Source of the DNA: an uncultured Pseudomonadota bacterium
GTDB taxonomy: Bacteria > Myxococcota_A > Bradymonadia > Bradymonadales > GCA-2716585
Direction: 5' to 3'
Assembly: GCA_937123825.1 (NCBI GenBank)
Contig: CAKZKQ010000658.1
Coordinates: 1 to 64,000, forward strand
DNA length: 64,000 bases
Part shown: in pieces, positions 1 through 5,008 of the stretch
Position numbering within the stretch: the stretch's first letter is position 1
How the letters are laid out: the number at the start of each line of letters is the position of its first letter
Notes under the pieces: generated by a model
What the model saw: the letters and a program-made list of their open reading frames with translations, nothing else
The model's database searches: none
Told to the model about the DNA's origin: nothing
Program-made: the position numbers and the translations under genes

Positions 1-209
1 GCCTCGCCCTGCTCGGTCCCAACCCGCCGCCCTTGGTCTTCCTGCCGGGGGTTTGGGGGCTGGCCCCCATCCCAAGCCCCTCAAAACGCCACAACAAGGC
101 ACCAAAAAGCGGGGCATGAGGGGCGGCAGCCCCATTCAACCGTGCACCAGCCCACTGACCCCACGGGTCATGGAGCAGGCGCGCGGTTTTTTTGTGGGTT
201 TTTAAGGGG
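1..209. other. Non-coding left edge of window
   Basis: No supported gene lies here. The stretch holds a short GC hairpin (GGGGG-CTGG-CCCCC near 53-66). It also holds a TGACCC-CAC-GGGTCA hairpin near 157-171, with a run of seven T about a dozen bases after it. The second could be a weak terminator for a plus-strand gene to the left of the window, but the gap between stem and T-run makes this uncertain. Confidence 0.3.
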
Positions 210-1910
210 TTAGCGGGCGTGGAGCTGGGCCACGGCTTCGGCGCGGGCGGCTTCCATGGCGGGATCGTGGGGCAGGGCCTGGACGACTTCCTGGACGACT
301 TCGACGGGGGCGTCGCAGGTGATCATGGCGTCGAGGACGGCGGTGCGGCCGCCGACACACCCGCACGAGACGTAGAGTTCGCGCAGCCCGGCCAGCGCCT
401 CGGGGTAGTCGAGGGCGGCGACGGCGTCGATGGCTTCGCAGCGCACGCCCATGCGTTTGTCTTCGAGGCCGCTTTGGAGGGCCTTTTGGGCCAGCGGGGC
501 GTGCATCATGGGGGCTTGCTCCATGATGGCGGTGTGGACGCGTTCGGAGGAACTCTCCAGGAGCGTGTCGAGCATGACGAGGCCGTGTTCGACGTTGAGG
601 GCGGGGACGAGCTTGACGGCGTCGAGCAGGTCTTCCTCGCGGGGGGCGCGGCCGGTCAGGCGCAGGAGGATGTGCAGGGCGGCGCGGCGGATGTGGTCGC
701 CCAGGGCGACGTTCCAGACCAACTCGCGCAGCATTTTGCCCAGGTCACCGCGCAGCTCTTCAAGGCGCAGCAGGGTGACGGCGAAGTCGAGCCAGTCGGT
801 CAGCCACGCGGCCTTGGGGGCGACGCCTCGGGGGGCGGGCGGGCCGGTGACCTCGGTGTGGGCTTTGGCGGCGCGCTCCCAGAAGGTGTCTGTGGTGGCG
901 CGGTTGAGTTGGAGGGCGGCGATCTCGCGGTAGCACCGGGCGGTCATGGCGGCGTCGCCGAGGTCTTTGTAGCAGCGCGCGGCGTGGCTCCAAAGCGGGG
1001 CGGCCTGGGCCTTGCCGGTGGCGGCGCGGGCGGCCTGGGTGTAGGCCTCGGCCAGGCGCCAGCGGATGGTGGAGCCGACGTGGTCGTAGGGCAGGGGGAA
1101 GTTGTTGAGCGTGTGGTGGTGGGCGTCGATGACACCCTGGAGGTCGCCCTGGCGCAGGGCCAGCTCGGCGACCGTCTGGCGAAAGCGCAGCGCGGCGTAG
1201 AGCTTGCCCTGTTCACGGTGCATGCGCGCCAGTTGGATGTAGCCCTTGGTGACGGCGGCCTTGTCTTTGAGCAGCGTGGAGGCGATGACGGCCAGACGCA
1301 GGGCAAAGACGGCTTCGTCGAGTTGGCCCTTTTCCTGGTATGTGGCGCTGCGGGCGCGCATCTGGGCCTGGACCTTCTGGAGGATGACGCGGGCGGCGAC
1401 TTCGAGCCCCGCGCGGAACATGCTCTGGCCAAGGAGGACCTGGGCGACGGCGTGCAGGCGAGGATAGCGGCGGCTGTCGAAGTGGGCGACGAGGCGCTGG
1501 TGGTCGTTGACGAGTAGGCGCGCGGCGAAGGGCGAGTCGGCGTTGTCGGCCTGGGCTGCAGCGGCGTGGGCGTTGAGGCCCTGGCGCCGGTAGAGCTGGG
1601 CCGAGACGCTGGCGTCGGCCTGGACGGTGGCCTCGAGCATGGAGGCTTGTTGTCCTGCGCCGGCGCGTTTGAAGGCGTCGAGGGCGCGCTGGCGTTGGTC
1701 GAGGTAGACGTAGATGTTGCCGGCGCGCTGGTGTTGGCCAAGTCCGCTGTAGGCGCGGGCCAGCCCGAGCAGTGCGTCGCGTCCGTCGGGGTGCTCCTGG
1801 CGAGCCTGTGCGGCGTGCTCAAAAGCGGCCGCGGCGTCCTGATGGTTGCCTTGGGCCAGGAGCTGCCAGGCCTGATTGATGGGGACGGTTTGCGGGGTTG
1901 TTTGCGACAC
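210..1910 (-). CDS. TPR/HEAT-repeat scaffold protein
   Basis: A 566-aa Ala-rich soluble protein with no signal peptide or membrane segment. The first two thirds are paired amphipathic helices with TPR-like spacing (for example around residues 10-110 and 210-330, with ALLGLARAYSGLGQ and similar). The last 130 residues look like HEAT-type helical repeats (VRCEAIDAVAALDYPEALAGL). Such proteins usually act as protein-protein scaffolds; no enzymatic motif is visible. The GTG start is supported by a GGAGG motif six bases upstream. It is transcribed divergently from the lipoprotein at 2133. Function unknown. Confidence 0.8.
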   Translation of the reverse strand: MSQTTPQTVPINQAWQLLAQGNHQDAAAAFEHAAQARQEHPDGRDALLGLARAYSGLGQHQRAGNIYVYLDQRQRALDAFKRAGAGQQASMLEATVQADASVSAQLYRRQGLNAHAAAAQADNADSPFAARLLVNDHQRLVAHFDSRRYPRLHAVAQVLLGQSMFRAGLEVAARVILQKVQAQMRARSATYQEKGQLDEAVFALRLAVIASTLLKDKAAVTKGYIQLARMHREQGKLYAALRFRQTVAELALRQGDLQGVIDAHHHTLNNFPLPYDHVGSTIRWRLAEAYTQAARAATGKAQAAPLWSHAARCYKDLGDAAMTARCYREIAALQLNRATTDTFWERAAKAHTEVTGPPAPRGVAPKAAWLTDWLDFAVTLLRLEELRGDLGKMLRELVWNVALGDHIRRAALHILLRLTGRAPREEDLLDAVKLVPALNVEHGLVMLDTLLESSSERVHTAIMEQAPMMHAPLAQKALQSGLEDKRMGVRCEAIDAVAALDYPEALAGLRELYVSCGCVGGRTAVLDAMITCDAPVEVVQEVVQALPHDPAMEAARAEAVAQLHAR

Positions 1911-2132
1911 GCGGCACCTCCTCTTGCTGCTCTGTGCTGCGACCGGGCATTTGTGTTGAGGGTCACCTGAATCAAACGCACAGCGGCGCTGGCTTAGTCC
2001 CTCTTCCTATAGATGTTAATGCCAAAAGCAGCAGGCCGCCAGGGACGATGGTTGGAGGGGCGACTTTGCGCGGGGGTGCAGCTTGTCGATACTCTTTGGT
2101 GGGGGCTTTGGAGCACAGAGACGGGACCCTGA

Positions 2133-2738
2133 ATGTGGATGTGTGCCAAGAGAGGACAAAAGATCGTGCGCAGCTTGTTGAAGAGTGTTTCTTTGGGTGT
2201 GTGGCTCGCCTTTGGGGTGGGCCTGATGTTGGGCGGTGTGTTGACGGGGTGCAGTGAGATCGAGGACCTGGACAACTTTGATGTGGAGATTGTTCAGGAG
2301 ACGGCCATTCCGGCGGCGTCGGCGTTGGAGTTGGTGTTGGGGGATTTTCCGACGCTGGATGCGTTTACGCGCTTTGATCTGTCGGAGAACGCGACCTTTC
2401 AGAACACCGAGTACAGCCCGAACGATGTCGACAGCGTGGTGCTGGAGGAGTTGACCTTTACGGTGGTTGAGCCTGAGGGGCAGGACCTGTCGTTTTTTGG
2501 GGAGGTGATCTTCTTTGTGGAGGCCGAGGGGCTTGAGCGCAAGGAGATCGCGCGTCAGGATACCTTCCCGCAGGGGCAGGGGTCGGTGTCTTTTGAGACG
2601 ACCAACGATGATCTGAAGCCTTACCTGCTGGCCAAGGAGGCCAACATCACCGTGGAGATCAACGATACTGCTCGGCCTGAGCAGGAGACCACCATTGAGG
2701 TCAAGGCGGTCTTTGACGTGGACGTCAACGTGTTGTGA
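2133..2738 (+). CDS. Small secreted lipoprotein, function unknown
   Basis: A 201-aa protein with a basic N terminus, a hydrophobic segment and a lipobox ending LTGC at about residues 37-40, so it should be a lipid-anchored envelope protein. The mature part is acidic, without Cys repeats, and probably a single beta-rich domain. The ATG at 2133 gives a rather long n-region. A GTG at 2166 (product beginning MRSLLKSVSLG) has GAGG about ten bases upstream, gives a more typical signal peptide and may be the real start. No family recognised. Confidence 0.7.
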   Translation: MWMCAKRGQKIVRSLLKSVSLGVWLAFGVGLMLGGVLTGCSEIEDLDNFDVEIVQETAIPAASALELVLGDFPTLDAFTRFDLSENATFQNTEYSPNDVDSVVLEELTFTVVEPEGQDLSFFGEVIFFVEAEGLERKEIARQDTFPQGQGSVSFETTNDDLKPYLLAKEANITVEINDTARPEQETTIEVKAVFDVDVNVL

Positions 2739-2933
2739 TGCCAAAGCCAGGCTTGTGCGCTTTGGTGCATACCAAGATGCAGACGAAAGGCTTGCTTTGT
2801 GGCGAGCAATAACGGATGGCAGGGACCTCGGGATGAGCGAAGCTGTAGCGCAGCTACCGCAAGTGAGTCACGTGGTTCCTGGCGCCGTTAGGGCCGTCAC
2901 AAAGTCAGTCGGACGTCTGCAACTTGGTATCAG
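2739..2933. other. Spacer downstream of tRNA array
   Basis: About 195 bases between the lipoprotein stop and the last tRNA. No ORF of quality and no T-arm motif (TTCGA) was found, so no tenth tRNA is recognisable. A GTAGC-TGC-GCTAC mini-hairpin lies near 2847-2859 on the minus strand. There is no clear T-run terminator for the array. Confidence 0.4.
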
Positions 2934-3006
2934 TGCCGACAGGCGGAGTCGAACCGCCAACCTCCCGATTACGAATCGGGTGCTCTGCCAATTGAGCCAT
3001 GTCGGC
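2934..3006 (-). tRNA. tRNA-Thr (anticodon CGT)
   Basis: A 73-nt cloverleaf on the minus strand. The acceptor GCCGACA pairs with TGTCGGC, and the discriminator is A. The D stem is GCTC/GAGC and the anticodon arm is CCCGA-TTCGTAA-TCGGG. The T arm is GGCGG-TTCGACT-CCGCC. It reads ACG. The 3' CCA is not encoded. This is the last gene of the nine-tRNA array and its most canonical member. Confidence 0.95.
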
Positions 3007-3073
3007 AACCGGCGCCCCAGAGCGGGGCGCCGAGAGGAGGGGTTTTGCGAGCGCGTTGGGTGCGCGTTCGCAG

Positions 3074-3145
3074 TGGACCAACGGGGATTCGAACCCCGAA
3101 CTCCGCTTTGCAAGAGCGGTGTGATCCCGGCTTCACCATAGGCCC
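3074..3145 (-). tRNA. tRNA-Ala (anticodon TGC), copy 1
   Basis: A 72-nt cloverleaf. The acceptor is GGGCCTA against TTGGTCC and carries a G3:U70 wobble pair, the AlaRS identity element, which agrees with the TGC anticodon (CCGCT-CTTGCAA-AGCGG). The D arm is GTGA-AGCCGGGA-TCAC. The acceptor has a T6:T67 mismatch. No CCA is encoded. It should read GCA and GCG. Confidence 0.93.
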
Positions 3146-3206
3146 GAAGAAGGGTGTGTGCAGCGCTTTGGCTGCGTGTGCGAGCGCCTGTTGGGGGCGT
3201 TCACAG

Positions 3207-3278
3207 TGGACCAACAGGGATTCGAACCCTGAACTCCGCCTTGCAAGGGCGGTGTGATACCAACTTCACCATAAGCCC
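3207..3278 (-). tRNA. tRNA-Ala (anticodon TGC), copy 2
   Basis: A 72-nt diverged paralogue of the Ala tRNA at 3074. It has the same G3:U70 pair and the same D stem (GTGA/TCAC). The anticodon arm is CCGCC-CTTGCAA-GGCGG and the T arm CAGGG-TTCGAAT-CCCTG. The acceptor again has a T6:T67 mismatch. No CCA is encoded. The pair probably arose by local duplication followed by divergence. Confidence 0.93.
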
Positions 3279-3310
3279 GCGATTTGAGACGCGCCGTGGG
3301 CGTGTCTCAG

Positions 3311-3383
3311 TGCCACCTCCCTGGATCGAACAGGGTTCTCCTGGACTTCACTCAGGCGTGATGACCACATCTACCAAGGTGGC
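3311..3383 (-). tRNA. tRNA-Phe (anticodon GAA), copy 1, weak D stem
   Basis: A 73-nt tRNA with a perfect acceptor (GCCACCT/AGGTGGC, discriminator A) and a perfect T arm (CCCTG-TTCGATC-CAGGG). The anticodon loop GTGAAGT carries GAA. The D stem is poor (GTAG against TCAC) and the anticodon stem ends in an A:C mismatch, so the fold is weaker than in its neighbour at 3481. No CCA is encoded. It may be a divergent or partly degenerate copy. Confidence 0.8.
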
Positions 3384-3480
3384 AAAAGGAAGGAGTTGGT
3401 GTGCATAGACCGTCGTGGGTCTGGCGAGCATGCCCCATCCGTTGGACACCCCTTTGCGCACAGCGCACACCGAACTCCAA

Positions 3481-3553
3481 TGCCGTCCCCCCGATTTGAA
3501 CGGGAACCTCCTGGGCTTCAACCAGACGTGATTGCCACTTTCACCAGGACGGC
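3481..3553 (-). tRNA. tRNA-Phe (anticodon GAA), copy 2
   Basis: A 73-nt tRNA. The acceptor GCCGTCC pairs with GGACGGC (discriminator A). The D stem is GTGA/TCAC, the anticodon arm TCTGG-TTGAAGC-CCAGG and the T arm TCCCG-TTCAAAT-CGGGG. The D arm matches the Ala tRNAs of the same array, which suggests shared descent or gene conversion. No CCA is encoded. Confidence 0.9.
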
Positions 3554-3587
3554 GCATGCGACGAAGGCCCGGGTGGGTCCATCGTCA

Positions 3588-3659
3588 AGCGGTAAACCGG
3601 GATCGAACCGGTTCTTCAGGTTTGGGAAACCTGCGTGCCACCTGCAACACCTTTACCGC
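3588..3659 (-). tRNA. tRNA-Gly (anticodon CCC)
   Basis: A 72-nt tRNA. The acceptor is GCGGTAA/TTACCGC with discriminator U, as is usual for bacterial tRNA-Gly. The D arm is GTGT-TGCAGGTG-GCAC, the anticodon arm CAGGT-TTCCCAA-ACCTG and the T arm CCGG-TTCGATC-CCGG. It reads GGG. No CCA is encoded. Confidence 0.9.
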
Positions 3660-3665
3660 GTGTGG

Positions 3666-3697
3666 GGCCGTGTCCCGTTGTGTGACGGGACACGGCC
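3666..3697. repeat. Perfect 13-bp hairpin between the two tRNA-Gly genes
   Basis: GGCCGTGTCCCGT at 3666-3678 and its exact complement at 3685-3697 enclose a TGTGTG loop. No T-run follows on either strand, so it is not a normal intrinsic terminator. Most spacers in the array contain an inverted repeat of different sequence (for example GGCGCCCC/GGGGCGCC near 3011-3031). The hairpins may insulate or help process the tRNAs in a common precursor. Confidence 0.75.
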
Positions 3698-3700
3698 AGG

Positions 3701-3773
3701 AGCGAGAGACGGGATTCGAACCCGCGGCCTCCTGGCTGGCAACCAGGCGTTCATCCAACCGAACTCCACTCGC
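3701..3773 (-). tRNA. tRNA-Gly (anticodon GCC)
   Basis: A 73-nt tRNA. The acceptor is GCGAGTG/CTCTCGC with one T6:T67 mismatch and discriminator U. The D arm is GTTC-GGTTGGAT-GAAC, the anticodon arm CCTGG-TTGCCAG-CCAGG and the T arm GCGGG-TTCGAAT-CCCGT. It reads GGC and GGT, the dominant Gly codons of the two small peptides upstream. No CCA is encoded. Confidence 0.93.
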
Positions 3774-3817
3774 ATGACAAGGACACGGCGCCGAAGTGTG
3801 GGCGCCATCGCCTTGGA

Positions 3818-3885
3818 AGACCGCACGGAGAATCGAACTCCGCCTCACAGGGTTGCAGCCTGTGTTATCCCCAGGACATACGGTC
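3818..3885 (-). tRNA. tRNA-Cys (anticodon GCA) with shortened D arm
   Basis: Only 68 nt. The acceptor GACCGTA/TGCGGTC with discriminator U, the anticodon arm ACAGG-CTGCAAC-CCTGT and the T arm CGGAG-TTCGATT-CTCCG are all sound. The D arm has shrunk to about 13 nt and can form no more than a three-pair stem. U73 and the GCA anticodon are the main CysRS identity elements and are intact. No CCA is encoded. The reduced D arm is unusual for a bacterial housekeeping tRNA. Confidence 0.82.
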
Positions 3886-3922
3886 ATAAAACGGTCATAA
3901 TCTGGCTTCTGAGAGAGCCAAG

Positions 3923-3995
3923 CTCCAGGGGTGGGACTCGAACCCACAACCCCACGGTTAACAGCCGTGTGCACTGCCAGTTGTGCTACTCCAGA
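3923..3995 (-). tRNA. tRNA-Asn (anticodon GTT)
   Basis: A 73-nt tRNA, first in the array. The D arm is GCAC-AACTGGCA-GTGC, the anticodon arm CACGG-CTGTTAA-CCGTG and the T arm GTGGG-TTCGAGT-CCCAC. The acceptor is TCTGGAG against CCCTGGA and is poor (two G:U pairs and an A:C mismatch). The discriminator is G, as expected for Asn. It reads AAC and AAT. No CCA is encoded. Confidence 0.88.
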
Positions 3996-3999
3996 ATGT

Positions 4000-4023
4000 G
4001 ATTCGATTTGTTTAAATCGAATC
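4000..4023. repeat. Perfect 10-bp inverted repeat upstream of tRNA-Asn
   Basis: GATTCGATTT and its complement AAATCGAATC with a 4-base spacer. It sits five bases upstream of the tRNA-Asn 5' end, between the array and the terminator of the second peptide gene. It is AT-rich, unlike the surroundings. It could be an operator or a precursor-processing hairpin. On the plus strand it is followed by TCAATTTTT, so it could also terminate plus-strand transcription. Confidence 0.6.
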
Positions 4024-4052
4024 AATTTTTGAGCGCAGTTGTTTTGTGGTTT

Positions 4053-4093
4053 TAACAAAACAAAAGGCCAGCTCGATGTCTCGAAGCTGGCCT
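4053..4093 (-). terminator. Intrinsic terminator after second small peptide gene
   Basis: The stem AGGCCAGCT (4085-4093 on the minus strand) pairs with 4065-4073, extended by CGA/TCG. It is followed on the minus strand by TTTTGTTTTG. It lies about 40 bases past the stop codon of the 71-aa peptide gene and before the tRNA array. Confidence 0.85.
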
Positions 4094-4131
4094 CCTGTGC
4101 GCTGATGCGATGCCGTGTTTGGCATCTTGTC

Positions 4132-4347
4132 TCAGAACACTGGAGGCCCGACTCCAAAGGGATTGGGACCGTTGGCGGCGGCGGGGCCGGCGGCGTTGTT
4201 GTTGCCGGTGCCGCGACCAAAGCCGCCGCCGTTTCCGTTGGCGAAGGCGGTCTGACCGCGCTGACACACCCCTGCGGCGCCGCAGAGAGCTGCTGCCGCT
4301 CCCTGTCCATTGCCCACAAAGTGTGTCGTGTTGCGCTGGCCGTTCAT
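4132..4347 (-). CDS. Gly/Ala/Asn-rich small peptide 2 (71 aa)
   Basis: A 71-aa peptide: 18 Gly, 13 Ala, 10 Asn, 5 Phe, 4 Thr, 2 Cys. Its C-terminal half is low in complexity and Asn/Gly/Pro-rich. There is no signal peptide or membrane segment and almost no charge except Arg. The ATG at 4347 has GAGGA seven bases upstream, and a CCCCG-GATG-CGGGG hairpin lies just before that. It is paralogous to the peptide at 4508: both start with Asn/His/Thr-rich residues, then an Ala/Gly block with GVC, then FxNxNGGxFG. A dedicated terminator follows. The family is not recognised. It could be a structural or amyloid-like peptide or a modified-peptide precursor; no modifying enzyme lies nearby. Confidence 0.72.
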   Translation of the reverse strand: MNGQRNTTHFVGNGQGAAAALCGAAGVCQRGQTAFANGNGGGFGRGTGNNNAAGPAAANGPNPFGVGPPVF

Positions 4348-4440
4348 GCCTTCGTCCTCGTGCAGTCCCCGCATCCGGGGAGTTCTCATCGATGCCGTAC
4401 TTATCGGCGTCCGTGTCTTTGCAGGCTGAAGGCCTGCGGA

Positions 4441-4477
4441 TAAAAGAAAAGGCCGAAATCCTTGCGGGTTTCGGCCT
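4441..4477 (-). terminator. Intrinsic terminator after first small peptide gene
   Basis: The perfect 9-bp stem AGGCCGAAA/TTTCGGCCT (4450-4458 with 4469-4477, 10-base loop) is followed on the minus strand by TTTTCTTTT. It lies between the two peptide genes, so expression of the second depends on read-through or on a promoter not seen. Confidence 0.88.
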
Positions 4478-4507
4478 CCTGGTGGTTTGATCCTTGTGTT
4501 AAGGAAC

Positions 4508-4672
4508 CTACCTGGAGACCTCCCGCCGCGTCCCGAAGGCGCCGCCGTTGGCGTTGCCAAAACATCCGGCGTTGCCCGCCGCGCCTGTCGCACACACCCC
4601 ACCGGCCACGCCAGCCGCATTGGCCGCGCCCATAAAGGCCGTATTGTGGGTGTTGTGGTTGAGGTGCGTCAT
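4508..4672 (-). CDS. Gly/Ala/Asn-rich small peptide 1 (54 aa)
   Basis: A 54-aa peptide with 12 Ala, 11 Gly, 7 Asn, 5 Thr, 3 Phe and 2 Cys, ending in a basic tail (RREVSR). The ATG at 4672 is preceded by AAGGA eleven bases upstream, and a strong promoter lies about 85 bases upstream. A longer frame from an upstream ATG at 4744 exists but lacks a ribosome site. The N terminus is His/Asn/Thr-rich, the centre has GVC, and FGNANGGAFG follows. Peptide 2 shares this order, which shows the two are paralogues. There is no secretion signal or recognised family. Its composition matches the specificities of the co-directional tRNA array downstream. Confidence 0.72.
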   Translation of the reverse strand: MTHLNHNTHNTAFMGAANAAGVAGGVCATGAAGNAGCFGNANGGAFGTRREVSR

Positions 4673-4755
4673 GGTGTCCGGTGTCCTTTGGTCTATGCCG
4701 TTTGCCTTGTCTTTCTTTTGGCCGGTCAGGGAACCGTTCCCCATCCAGCACGCAC

Positions 4756-4785
4756 TTTATATGGTCACCCCCAAAGCGATGTCAA
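4756..4785 (-). promoter_or_regulatory. Strong sigma-70 promoter of the peptide/tRNA locus
   Basis: On the minus strand, a consensus TTGACA at 4785-4780 is separated by 18 bases from TATAAA at 4761-4756. Transcription should start near 4749 and give a leader of about 77 bases to the 54-aa peptide gene. The leader has a GGGAA-CGG-TTCCC hairpin. AT-rich sequence upstream of the -35 box may act as an UP element. Confidence 0.85.
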
Positions 4786-4928
4786 CAACAAAGTTCAAAT
4801 AAAGTTACATTTTATCCTGGCGCTCTACAAAATGCATTTTGCATTTCCAGCACACCTCGCCCCCACACGCCTCTGCCGCCGCTTGCCCCACCCCAAATCC
4901 AGCCCTCCCAACGGGGGCAGATAAGATC

Positions 4929-4960
4929 TTGAAAACACTTGAACAAGTATATAGTATAAA
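4929..4960 (+). promoter_or_regulatory. Candidate promoter and operator of topB
   Basis: TTGAAA (4929-4934) and TATAGT (4950-4955, 15-base spacing) are plausible -35 and -10 elements. The palindrome ACTTG-AA-CAAGT (4938-4949) fills the space between them, a position that suggests a repressor site. The spacing is short of ideal, so the promoter call is tentative. Confidence 0.5.
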
Positions 4961-5008
4961 GGTGTTCAGGGGCTCAATGGATGGTGCCCCGCCAGCAGGA
5001 GTACCACT

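Noticed and set aside
192..1517. A 441-aa plus-strand frame over the TPR/HEAT gene
   Set aside because: Gly/Val/Asp-rich antisense shadow without domain or ribosome site; the minus-strand frame has repeat structure and GGAGG.
3575..3600. Plus-strand TGGGTCCATCGTCAAGCGGT resembling the 5' half of a Gln or Glu tRNA
   Set aside because: No matching 3' half, anticodon arm or T arm follows on the plus strand; the sequence is explained by tRNA-Gly on the other strand and its flanking hairpin.
4401..4751. 116-aa minus-strand frame overlapping the first small peptide
   Set aside because: It runs through the intrinsic terminator into the spacer, lacks a ribosome site and is out of frame with the conserved peptide.
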